Assembly: GCA_016872125.1 (NCBI GenBank)
Contig: VHBD01000026.1
Location: 1-13,817, forward strand
Reading direction: 5' to 3'
DNA from: Sphingomonadales bacterium
GTDB taxonomy: Bacteria; Bacteroidota; Bacteroidia; UBA7662
Length of the DNA stretch: 13,817 nt
In this document: positions 1 through 5,815 of the stretch, piece by piece
Layout of the letters: each line of letters starts with the position of its first letter
Numbering within the stretch: the first letter of the stretch is position 1
Notes under the pieces: model-generated
The model's input: only the letters and a program-made list of their open reading frames with translations
Told to the model about the DNA's origin: nothing
Database searches by the model: none
Made by a program: the position numbers and the translations under genes

Positions 1-374
1 TGAATCTCGTCCACGTTCAAATCTCCTCCGGTGCCGTAATAATTTTTGAGCAGCGGGTCAAGGGCTTTGTACCAACGCCTCAAGACTTCTTCTTTGCGGG
101 GGTCGGATGGGTCAAAGTCGATTCCCGATTTGGCGCCGCCAATGGCCGGCCCCGAAACGGTAAATTTGATTTCCATGGTTTTGGCCAAGGACTCTACTTC
201 CCGACGGTCCAATCCTTTGCGCATCCTCGTTCCGCCTCCTGCTGCACCCCCTCTTAGGGAATTAAGGACCGCCCAACCCCTTGCTCCGGTGCTTGCATCG
301 TTCCAATCAAAGACAATTTCAGGAGCTTGCTGCTCAAAGGCTTGGAGCCGTTCAATAACTTGACTATCAGACAT
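1..374 (-). CDS. Glu/Leu/Phe/Val dehydrogenase, N-terminal part (runs off the left edge)
   Basis: NAD(P)-dependent amino-acid dehydrogenase of the glutamate/leucine/phenylalanine/valine family. It interconverts an amino acid and its 2-oxo acid with ammonium in the cytoplasm. Only the first 124 residues are in the window, all within the N-terminal dimerisation and substrate-binding domain. Visible signatures are GGAAGGGTRMRKG (residues 42-54), Lys70 in MEIKFTVSGP, the GGAKSG motif (79-84) with Lys82 as the expected substrate or catalytic lysine, and GTGGDLNVDE (114-123). The Rossmann cofactor domain lies outside, so NAD versus NADP and the preferred amino acid cannot be told. The ATG at 372-374 gives a normal family N-terminus. 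The gene lies 47 bp downstream of the RIC-like gene on the same strand, but a separate promoter is visible (see 408-440). The family call is secure; the exact substrate is unknown. Confidence 0.9.
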   Translation of the reverse strand, partial: MSDSQVIERLQAFEQQAPEIVFDWNDASTGARGWAVLNSLRGGAAGGGTRMRKGLDRREVESLAKTMEIKFTVSGPAIGGAKSGIDFDPSDPRKEEVLRRWYKALDPLLKNYYGTGGDLNVDEI

Positions 375-382
375 AAAGAATA

Positions 383-402
383 CCCGGCGCTAAAGAGCCG
401 GG
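383..402 (-). promoter_or_regulatory. GC-rich stem-loop in the 5' leader of the dehydrogenase mRNA
   Basis: Perfect 6-bp inverted repeat CCCGGC / GCCGGG (383-388 and 397-402) with an 8-nt loop, 8 bp before the dehydrogenase start codon. If the promoter at 408-440 is used, the hairpin sits at or next to the 5' end of the transcript and could protect the mRNA or affect initiation. On the minus strand it is followed by TATTCTTT, so a weak terminator of the RIC-like gene is an alternative. The T-run is poor, which makes that less likely. Confidence 0.45.
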
Positions 403-407
403 ATGCT

Positions 408-440
408 CAAAGATAGTTCAATTAGTTTTTGCGAAGCAAA
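408..440 (-). promoter_or_regulatory. Bacteroidota-type promoter for the amino-acid dehydrogenase
   Basis: On the minus strand, TTTG (437-440) is followed after exactly 21 bases by TATCTTTG (408-415), a perfect match to TAnnTTTG. The known Bacteroidota housekeeping consensus is TTG or TTTG, a spacer of about 17-23, then TAnnTTTG, so both boxes and the spacing fit. The -33 box lies inside the last codons of the RIC-like gene. The expected transcript start is near 402, giving a leader of about 30 nt that begins with the stem-loop at 383-402. This is the best-formed promoter in the window. Confidence 0.6.
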
Positions 441-1228
441 TGATTTTCCAGCTCCAGGATGCGGGGAAAAAGCCCGGTGGTTTCCCTGGCCTCGTGCAGC
501 ATCCAGCTTTCACGGAAGGCCACCAAATTGGACCAAAGTTGGGGTCCTGTATCCTGGGTGTTCTCTGGTTCCAAACTCTTGGATACCGCATCAGAAGGGG
601 TTTTGTATGCTTCCGGAAATCGAGATAACAAATGTTCAAGCAAATCCACCAAGGCGATAATTTCTCCATCGTCGGTGAGGGATTTGTTTTCCAAAATTTT
701 GAGCGCATCCTGGGCAGAAACCCTGGCCGAACAAGCCTCGTGGAGCTCGATGGCGTACGGGAACAATTCCTCTTCTTCCAAAAGAAAATGGCAGGATATT
801 TCTGCGCAGAGGGTTTCGAACTCGTCCCTCAGGAGGCCAAGTTGAGGGTAATCGGGAGGATAACCCTTGCTTTCCCAATGTTCCCATTGTTCACGGATAG
901 GACCGATGTAGGCACCCAAAAGCCGTACATGGTCAGCCCTCAGGGCCTGAACGATCGCGACACAGGATTCCCGCTGATCAACCCGGGATGAGGGTATGGA
1001 TTCGGATGGGGCATGAGGATCCGCCGTGGGAATCAAGAAACTAAGCAAAGTATAGGGGTTCCAGCCGACATGGTTGGCGACTTCGTCTACCGTGATGCAA
1101 TCATGGACCGCAGCGGGGGGGACCCCCAAGCGCTCCAGCTCGACTCCTGCGGTTGGGAACAGCTTGAGGATATCGCAAATGCTTGTTTGAGACTCCCAAG
1201 AGGGGACAAAGGGGTAGCGAGGCGTCAT
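422..1228 (-). CDS. Hemerythrin-type di-iron protein, RIC/ScdA/YtfE-like
   Basis: Likely cytoplasmic di-iron protein related to those that repair iron-sulfur clusters after nitrosative or oxidative damage. The 268-residue product has a DUF542-like N-terminal segment (about 15-65: SICDILKLFPTAGVELERLG) and a hemerythrin HHE domain (about 95-260). Candidate iron ligands are His100 (RADHVRL), His147 with Glu151 (CHFLLEEEE), His199 (LLEHLL) and His245 with Glu249 (LHEARE). The order and spacing resemble YtfE apart from an insertion before His199. The CCGG-type cysteines typical of the DUF542 domain are absent, so its repair chemistry may differ or be lost. I chose the ATG at 1228 because the open frame continuing upstream to 1687 is low-complexity and runs antisense to the neighbouring hydrolase. 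The gene is transcribed divergently from that hydrolase. Confidence 0.75.
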   Translation of the reverse strand: MTPRYPFVPSWESQTSICDILKLFPTAGVELERLGVPPAAVHDCITVDEVANHVGWNPYTLLSFLIPTADPHAPSESIPSSRVDQRESCVAIVQALRADHVRLLGAYIGPIREQWEHWESKGYPPDYPQLGLLRDEFETLCAEISCHFLLEEEELFPYAIELHEACSARVSAQDALKILENKSLTDDGEIIALVDLLEHLLSRFPEAYKTPSDAVSKSLEPENTQDTGPQLWSNLVAFRESWMLHEARETTGLFPRILELENHLLRKN

Positions 1229-1275
1229 GAGCAGCAAACGGTCATCTATAATGACCAAAGTCTGCCCAAAAGGTT

Positions 1276-1310
1276 TTGGGAATCCCAACAAAAAGATAGC
1301 CTTACCTTTG
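1276..1310. promoter_or_regulatory. Divergent intergenic region: palindrome and possible -7 box
   Basis: The 92-bp gap between the divergent RIC-like and hydrolase genes holds a 13-bp palindrome, TTGGGA-A-TCCCAA (1276-1288). On the plus strand it also holds TACCTTTG (1303-1310), matching the TAnnTTTG box. A TTTG at 1275-1278 lies 24 bases upstream, slightly beyond the usual spacing. With this box the hydrolase mRNA would have a leader of only a few bases. The palindrome overlaps the would-be -33 box and could be an operator. No NsrR- or FNR-like site was recognised. Tentative. Confidence 0.3.
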
Positions 1311-1320
1311 CCACTTCCCC

Positions 1321-2193
1321 ATGGAAAGCCCCTCATCTTCTCCCGCCCCATCTTCTCCCGCCCCATCTTCTTCCGCCCTTTCCCCTCCTGTTCCGGTATG
1401 GCATGTTTGGGAAAGCGGCCAAGGCCCGAATGTGGTGATCCTGCACGGCGTATTTGGTTCAGGGGATAATTGGCTGACCCTGGCCCGGCAATTGGAGCAT
1501 CGCTACAGGGTTTTTCTTCCCGATCAGCGCAATCATGGCAAATCCTTTCATTCGGATGATTTTGGTTATGATTTGTTGGCCGAGGATTTGAGGCAGTGGA
1601 TGGATAGGATGGGCCTGGACAAGATTCACCTGGTCGGTCATTCCATGGGCGGCAAGGCGGCCATGCGCTTTGCGGCGCTGTATCCAAAGCGACTTTTTTC
1701 CCTGACGGTCGTGGACATTGCCCCCAAGGCCTATGCCCTGGATCATCATGCCAAAATGCTCGCCGCGATGCAGAACCTGGACCTGTCGGCTTGTCAAAGC
1801 CGAGGAGATCTGGATGCAGCCTTGAGGGACGATATCCCCGAACTTTCCACCAGAATGTTTGTGCTCAAGAACATAGAGCGCGATGAGCAAGGACGTTTTC
1901 GATGGAGAATTGCCTTGGGCCCGCTCAGCCTATCCTTGTCTTCCATCGGCAGTGCACTTCCAACGCATCCCCCTTTGGACCTTCCTGCTTTGTTGGTGCG
2001 AGGGGAGAAATCAAATTATGTTACAGATGATGATTGGCAAGCCTTCCACGAACGTTTTCCTCACGCTGAATTTCATACCGTTCTCGGGGCGGGCCATTGG
2101 GTTCATGCCGATGCCCCCGACGTCTTGTTGCCGATATTGGTTCAATTCCTGGACCAACACTCGGCCCAATCCTTGGACCAACACTCGGCTTAA
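1321..2193 (+). CDS. Alpha/beta-hydrolase, YbfF-like esterase
   Basis: Predicted cytoplasmic serine hydrolase of the alpha/beta fold, closest in pattern to YbfF-type acyl esterases; the natural substrate is unknown. The 290-residue product shows the oxyanion region LHGVFGSGDNW (41-51), DQRNHGKS (68-75), the nucleophile elbow GHSMGG (106-111) with Ser108, VDIAP (131-135) and the catalytic histidine in GAGHWVHA (256-263), His259. Asp132 is a candidate triad acid, though Asp236-238 is not excluded. Both ends are unusual: residues 5-19 are a Ser/Pro/Ala stretch made by a 15-bp tandem repeat, and the C-terminus is an eight-residue duplication (QFLDQHSA then QSLDQHSA). The conserved domain begins only near residue 26, but no other in-frame ATG fits. 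First gene of a plus-strand run; rlmD starts 23 bp after it. Confidence 0.85.
   Translation: MESPSSSPAPSSPAPSSSALSPPVPVWHVWESGQGPNVVILHGVFGSGDNWLTLARQLEHRYRVFLPDQRNHGKSFHSDDFGYDLLAEDLRQWMDRMGLDKIHLVGHSMGGKAAMRFAALYPKRLFSLTVVDIAPKAYALDHHAKMLAAMQNLDLSACQSRGDLDAALRDDIPELSTRMFVLKNIERDEQGRFRWRIALGPLSLSLSSIGSALPTHPPLDLPALLVRGEKSNYVTDDDWQAFHERFPHAEFHTVLGAGHWVHADAPDVLLPILVQFLDQHSAQSLDQHSA
1334..1378 (+). repeat. Three tandem 15-bp repeats at the start of the hydrolase gene
   Basis: Three head-to-tail copies of CATCTTCTCCCGCCC (1334-1348, 1349-1363, 1364-1378); the first two are identical and the third differs by one base. The unit is a multiple of three, so copy-number change would keep the frame and only alter the length of the Ser/Pro/Ala-rich N-terminus. 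It lies outside the conserved hydrolase domain. Confidence 0.9.
2143..2190 (+). repeat. 24-bp tandem duplication at the end of the hydrolase gene
   Basis: Two adjacent 24-bp units (2143-2166 and 2167-2190) match at 21 of 24 positions, with a 15-bp identical core, GGACCAACACTCGGC. In frame they encode QFLDQHSA and QSLDQHSA, and the TAA stop follows directly. The bases after the stop (AATCCTGAC) resemble the start of a third, decayed unit. This suggests slippage that lengthened the C-terminus. Confidence 0.85.
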
Positions 2194-2216
2194 TCCTGAC
2201 TTTTAAAAACAAAACG

Positions 2217-3662
2217 ATGCCGCGTCCCCATCCCAAGCCAATGCCTGTTGTGGAATGCCAGGTGACCGATATGGGGGTTGATGGCTTGGGGGTGGCGAGG
2301 GTTGACGAAAAGGTGGTTTTTGTGGAAGGTGGTATGCCAGGGGACTGTGCACAGGTCCAGATTTACCGAAACAAGGGCCGCTACGCGCAAGGCAGGGTTG
2401 TGGAATTGTTGGAACCGTCATCCCATCGGGTGAGCCCGGTTTGTCAGCATTTTGGAACCTGCGGGGGCTGCAAGTGGCAAAACATGGATTACCCCACGCA
2501 ATTGGTGTACAAAACCAAACAAGTGCACGACGCCCTCACCCGCATCGGCGGTTTATCCCTGGAGGGTGTGCAGGCTGAGCCCGCTTTACCTGCCCCTGCG
2601 ATCTATCGATTCCGCAATAAACTTGAGTTCACTTTCACCGACCGCCGTTGGTTGACCAGAGAGGAACTGCTACAATCCCAAGAGCAGTCTGCCGCCATCG
2701 ATTCTCCAACTCATGGCTTTCCCGGTACTGGACTGGGCTTTCATTTGAGCGGTCGTTTTGAACGGATCCTGCATATCGAAACTTGTTATTTGATGGATGA
2801 GGTGGCGGACTTGATTCGCAATACCTTTTATCGTCAAGCGATGGCCATGAATCTATCCTTCTACAGCATTCGATCACGATATGGATACCTTCGTAATTTG
2901 ATGTTACGAAATACCGTCGATGGACAATGGATGGTTTTGCTTTCGGTATCGGAGGATAAGCCCGAGATCCTGCTTCCATACCTGGAGGCCTTGAGGCCTC
3001 AACTGCCCCAGGTGGATCAGTGGCTCTATGCCGTCAATACCAAAGTCAATGATAGTTTGGAAGGCCTTGAAATACAGGTTTATCAAGGCCAAAACTGCTT
3101 AACCGAAACCTTGGACGGTTTGCGATTTGGAATCTCGGCCACCTCTTTTTTTCAAACCAACCCCAGGCAGGCCCTGGCTTTGTATCGTTTGACCTTGGAT
3201 TGGTGTGCCTTGCAAGGGGATGAACTGGTGTATGATCTTTACACCGGAACGGGGAGCATTGCCTTGTTCTTGGCCCGCCATGCAGCCAAAGTAATTGGTA
3301 TTGAATACGTAGAAGCCGCTGTTGAAGATGCGCGGCGCAATGCGGAAGCCAACGGTATCCTTAACACTGAATTTTATGCGGGAGATATGGCCCGTCTTTT
3401 GAACGAGGACTTTTACGGCGCCCATGGTCGTCCCAATGTCGTGGTCGTGGACCCACCCCGCGCCGGCATGCATGCAGATGTTGTTCAAATGCTGTTGAAG
3501 AGCAACGCCGAGCGCATTGTGTACGTATCATGCAACGCCGCAACTCAAGCACGGGATTTGCAGGCCCTGAACGAGTTGTACCGATTGGAGCGCTTTCGCC
3601 CAGTGGATTTGTTTCCGCAGACGGCCCATATCGAAAACATCGCCCTTCTCATCAGGCGTTAA
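2217..3662 (+). CDS. rlmD: 23S rRNA (uracil-C5)-methyltransferase RlmD
   Basis: S-adenosylmethionine-dependent enzyme of the RumA/TrmA family, expected to methylate a uracil in 23S rRNA (U1939 in E. coli numbering). In the 481-residue product, residues 10-65 form the TRAM RNA-binding domain. Cys76, Cys82, Cys85 (CQHFGTCGGC) and Cys190 (HIETCYLM) fit the four iron-sulfur ligands. The methyltransferase core has DLYTGTGSIALFLA (340-353), GIEYVEAAVEDA (361-372) and VVDPPRAGM (410-418). Cys439 in VSCNAAT is the catalytic nucleophile, and Glu473 in AHIEN is the expected general base. Length and motifs are complete. The ATG at 2217 puts the TRAM domain at the N-terminus; the frame is open back to 2097 but that stretch overlaps the hydrolase gene. 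RlmCD-like dual specificity cannot be excluded. Confidence 0.93.
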   Translation: MPRPHPKPMPVVECQVTDMGVDGLGVARVDEKVVFVEGGMPGDCAQVQIYRNKGRYAQGRVVELLEPSSHRVSPVCQHFGTCGGCKWQNMDYPTQLVYKTKQVHDALTRIGGLSLEGVQAEPALPAPAIYRFRNKLEFTFTDRRWLTREELLQSQEQSAAIDSPTHGFPGTGLGFHLSGRFERILHIETCYLMDEVADLIRNTFYRQAMAMNLSFYSIRSRYGYLRNLMLRNTVDGQWMVLLSVSEDKPEILLPYLEALRPQLPQVDQWLYAVNTKVNDSLEGLEIQVYQGQNCLTETLDGLRFGISATSFFQTNPRQALALYRLTLDWCALQGDELVYDLYTGTGSIALFLARHAAKVIGIEYVEAAVEDARRNAEANGILNTEFYAGDMARLLNEDFYGAHGRPNVVVVDPPRAGMHADVVQMLLKSNAERIVYVSCNAATQARDLQALNELYRLERFRPVDLFPQTAHIENIALLIRR

Positions 3663-3701
3663 ATTTACACGCTCAACGAAAGGTCAACGAAGGTCGTATT
3701 C

Positions 3702-4082
3702 ATGGAACAAGAGGCTGAATGGAACGAATTGGAAAGGGATTTGGGGTATTATGCTTCCTATCTCCAGGGAATAGCGCACGAAGTTCTGGATAGCGGCACC
3801 TCCAAATACCCTGTTTTCATCGCTTACGAGGATCAGCATTTGGATCTTGGTAGGCCACTTTTGGATCATCGCCAATTGGATACCCGCTGGAGCGTTCGGG
3901 CCTCCGTTATGGAGGAATTTATCAAGAAAGGCCTCTTGACCAAGGAGCAATTCGCGGGCTTCAAGCAAAGCTGGAAAGACCCCAATGACTTTATGTGTGT
4001 TTTTGTGGTGAGGCCATCGCAACCCATGTTTGTTTATTTCCCGTACCCACGACCCGAAACCTTGGGACTCGACGAGCTCTAA
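3702..4082 (+). CDS. Conserved hypothetical protein, 126 residues
   Basis: Function not recognised. The protein is soluble, without signal peptide or membrane segment, and starts with an acidic amphipathic stretch (EQEAEWNELERDLGYY). It has a compact mixed alpha/beta look: YPVFIAYEDQHLDLGRPLLD (36-55), a helix with basic residues (VMEEFIKKGLLTKEQFAGF, about 69-87), KDPNDFMCVFVV (92-103) and MFVYFPYPRP (108-117). From memory this resembles small uncharacterised proteins of Bacteroidota, but I cannot confirm that without a search. It lies 39 bp after rlmD, and its stop codon overlaps an ATG (TAATG at 4080-4084) that begins a nine-codon frame leading to the next gene. Co-transcription with rlmD is likely. 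Confidence 0.75.
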   Translation: MEQEAEWNELERDLGYYASYLQGIAHEVLDSGTSKYPVFIAYEDQHLDLGRPLLDHRQLDTRWSVRASVMEEFIKKGLLTKEQFAGFKQSWKDPNDFMCVFVVRPSQPMFVYFPYPRPETLGLDEL

Positions 4083-4111
4083 TGAACCGCTCAACTCAAT
4101 TTACGAAGTGA
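4082..4111 (+). other. Nine-codon bridging ORF between two operon genes
   Basis: The ATG overlaps the previous stop (TAATG), the frame reads MNRSTQFTK, and its TGA (4109-4111) overlaps the GTG proposed as the DUF4442 start (GTGA, 4108-4111). It could serve as a translational relay. Alternatively it could be the true N-terminus of the DUF4442 protein, joined through a frameshift or a base error between 4085 and 4108. It may also be chance. Confidence 0.3.
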
Positions 4112-4587
4112 AGGAAAAAAGCGCATCCTGGTTGAAGCCGTGGGCGATTCGTCTTTTTCCGGTTTTTTTATTTTGGAAGTTGCCCCTGGCATGTTTGGCC
4201 GGTTTGAGGATCACTCACCTCGACAGCAGAGGTTGCGAAATACGTATGAGGCATTCCTTTTGGAACAAGAACCCCTTTGGGTCCATGTATTTTGCGGCCA
4301 TGGCTATGGGCGCAGAAATGTCCACAGGATTGCCCGCCTATACGCATTTGCGCCGAAGACGTCAAAGCGTTAGTTTGTTGTTATCCGAAATGAAAGCGGT
4401 GTACCACAAGAAAGCAGTAGGCCTGGTCCATTTTCGCTTTGAAGGCATGAAGGACCTTCTTGACAGCCTTGAAACCCTCCAAAAGAGCGGGGATACCTGC
4501 ACAACTTTGCTGGTATCCCAATGTTTCAATGATCAAAAACAATTGATAGCTGAATTTCGTTTTACGTGGACCTTTAGGCAACGCTGA
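4108..4587 (+). CDS. DUF4442 hotdog-fold protein (thioesterase-like)
   Basis: A 159-residue protein of the DUF4442 family, which has the hotdog fold of PaaI-type acyl-CoA thioesterases; activity and substrate are unproven. Family features are LPLACLAGLRITHLD near the start, RHSFWNKNPFGSMYFAAMAMGAEMSTGL (about 48-75, the hotdog helix region with the conserved N-P-x-G-S-M), and the C-terminal strand IAEFRFTWTFR. The start is uncertain: no ATG lies at a natural place. GTG at 4108 gives a family-like N-terminus (KEKSASWLKPWAIRLFP), whereas the in-frame ATG at 4030 would overlap the previous gene by 53 bp. It precedes msrB by 9 bp in the same run of genes. Confidence 0.7.
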   Translation: MKEKSASWLKPWAIRLFPVFLFWKLPLACLAGLRITHLDSRGCEIRMRHSFWNKNPFGSMYFAAMAMGAEMSTGLPAYTHLRRRRQSVSLLLSEMKAVYHKKAVGLVHFRFEGMKDLLDSLETLQKSGDTCTTLLVSQCFNDQKQLIAEFRFTWTFRQR

Positions 4588-4596
4588 TCGGAAGTA

Positions 4597-5187
4597 ATGA
4601 AAACCCGCCGCTGTAAAACCTTGTTTGGCGCCTTGGCAGTGGGCGCGGGTTTGGTTGCAGGTTTGGGTATGGCCGGTTTGGTTGCTTACCGTCTCTTGGC
4701 ACAACATTCACCCTTTGGTCCCCTTCCTATGATGACGCAAGATGCTCATTCCCTCGATTCAACCCACGACATGCCCAGCGGTTCAACCACGGATTATAAG
4801 GCCCTTGCCGACGAAAAGTGGAAAGCGAAGCTAAGTCCTGAGGAGTACCGCGTGTTACGGCGCCAAGGCACCGAGAGACCCTACACGGGCGTTTATGAAC
4901 AGTTTTGGGAGGCGGGAACCTATGTCTGCAAGGGATGCGGTGCAGCGCTGTTCAGGTCGGAAACCAAGTTTGATGCCGGATGCGGTTGGCCCTCCTTTTA
5001 TGAAGGAATCGCCTCGGACCGTATCCGTGAGATCAAGGATTACAGCCACGGGATGATACGGATCGAAGTCCGTTGTGCTCAATGCGACGGACATTTAGGG
5101 CACGTTTTCGATGACGGTCCCAAACCCACCGGATTAAGGTATTGCATTAATTCGGTGAGCCTTGGCTTCATGAAAGCGGAAGAGTAA
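4597..5187 (+). CDS. msrB: Peptide-methionine (R)-S-oxide reductase MsrB, membrane-anchored
   Basis: Reduces the R form of methionine sulfoxide in oxidised proteins. In the 196-residue product a hydrophobic segment (about 9-33) is followed by a polar linker (35-70) and the MsrB domain (about 73-195). Zinc ligands are Cys111/Cys114 (CKGC) and Cys160/Cys163 (CAQC). GCGWPSF (128-134) carries Cys129, a likely resolving cysteine, and RYCINSVSL (181-189) carries the catalytic Cys183; no selenocysteine codon is involved. The hydrophobic segment lacks a clear cleavage site, so the enzyme is probably anchored in the inner membrane facing the periplasm, but a lipid-free signal peptide is possible. Last gene of the plus-strand run. 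Confidence 0.93.
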   Translation: MKTRRCKTLFGALAVGAGLVAGLGMAGLVAYRLLAQHSPFGPLPMMTQDAHSLDSTHDMPSGSTTDYKALADEKWKAKLSPEEYRVLRRQGTERPYTGVYEQFWEAGTYVCKGCGAALFRSETKFDAGCGWPSFYEGIASDRIREIKDYSHGMIRIEVRCAQCDGHLGHVFDDGPKPTGLRYCINSVSLGFMKAEE

Positions 5188-5199
5188 ATTTCATTTTCC

Positions 5200-5236
5200 A
5201 AAAAAAAGGGCGATGGCCTGGAAGCCACCGCCCTTT
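5200..5236 (-). terminator. Rho-independent terminator for the outer-membrane barrel gene
   Basis: Arms 5205-5217 and 5224-5236 form a 13-bp stem with a 6-nt loop. The single non-Watson-Crick position is a G-U pair on the minus strand but an A-C mismatch on the plus strand. On the minus strand the stem ends in and is followed by an eight-T run (5200-5207). Both facts favour the minus direction, 22 bp after the barrel gene stop. It may also help to stop plus-strand transcription from msrB, with only a three-T tail. Confidence 0.85.
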
Positions 5237-5258
5237 CGAATCTTCAATTCAAATCGAA

Positions 5259-5696
5259 TTACTTCAATTTAATTCCAAATCCAATATTTAACTCAATTTC
5301 CTCTGTCTCCATATCGTAATTTAAAACCGGGGCAATATTGACTTTGTCATTTAAATTGTACCAATAACCAGCTCCAACCCCAAGCCCACCACCTTCGGGC
5401 ATAATTTGATATGAAACTTGTGGAAAGATATTGCCAATAAAATAGCGAGCCATTGGCGTTAAACTTGTTGTGGTTTCTCCTCCCATCATATTGATACCCA
5501 AATTAGCGCCCAGGGAGAGATTGTCCATCAAAAAGTAATGACCATCCGCTCCGAGGGTTAAAGCAAAATCAGGAGAAAGCATAATGTTAGCATTAGCATT
5601 TCCGCCCAACCATATTTGGCCTTTTCCCTGCCCAAAACTATTGACAGATGTCAAAGTTCCTGCGATGATTGCAATCAAAAAGAAAAACTTTTTCAT
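5259..5696 (-). CDS. Small outer-membrane beta-barrel protein
   Basis: A 145-residue exported protein with a classical signal peptide (MKKFFFLIAIIAGTLTS, cleavage probably near residues 21-23). The mature part is a series of alternating-polarity strands rich in Gly, Asn and aromatic residues (QIWLGGNANANIML, FALTLGADGHYFL, LSLGANLGINMMG, GLGVGAGYWYNL, VNIAPVLNYDM), ending in IELNIGFGIKLK. This suggests an eight-stranded barrel of the OMP_b-brl type; the role is unknown and could be structural or adhesive. The gene is visibly richer in A+T than its neighbours, and so are its flanks. It stands alone: its own terminator follows and a -7-like promoter box precedes it. Confidence 0.8.
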   Translation of the reverse strand: MKKFFFLIAIIAGTLTSVNSFGQGKGQIWLGGNANANIMLSPDFALTLGADGHYFLMDNLSLGANLGINMMGGETTTSLTPMARYFIGNIFPQVSYQIMPEGGGLGVGAGYWYNLNDKVNIAPVLNYDMETEEIELNIGFGIKLK

Positions 5697-5768
5697 AAAA
5701 AAGGGTTTAGGTTTTCCTACTCATGAGGCTTTTCGGTTCCGCCTTGTTTATGGTATCAACTCCACTGG

Positions 5769-5776
5769 CAAATGTA
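5769..5776 (-). promoter_or_regulatory. -7 promoter box upstream of the outer-membrane barrel gene
   Basis: The minus strand reads TACATTTG, a perfect TAnnTTTG match, 72 bp before the barrel gene start. No TTG occurs 17-23 bases further upstream, so only half of the consensus is met. It lies in the AT-rich 119-bp gap after the antiporter stop codon. That gap also holds a short palindrome, TTCTA-TAT-TAGAA (5788-5800), and no other recognisable element. Confidence 0.4.
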
Positions 5777-5815
5777 AGAAAATTATTTTCTATATTAGAA
5801 TACTATGTGGAAAAA

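Noticed and set aside
1229..1687. N-terminal extension of the RIC-like protein up to 1687 on the minus strand
   Set aside because: The added residues are low-complexity, include the antisense of the 15-bp repeats, and overlap the conserved start of the hydrolase gene. The family-like sequence begins after the ATG at 1228.
2097..2216. Longer rlmD start at 2097
   Set aside because: The extra 40 residues are the out-of-frame reading of the hydrolase end and its 24-bp repeat. The TRAM domain follows the ATG at 2217 directly.
3679..3696. Short direct repeat (CAACGAAAGGT, CAACGAAGGT) before the hypothetical gene
   Set aside because: Two imperfect copies of about ten bases in a short spacer are within chance expectation.
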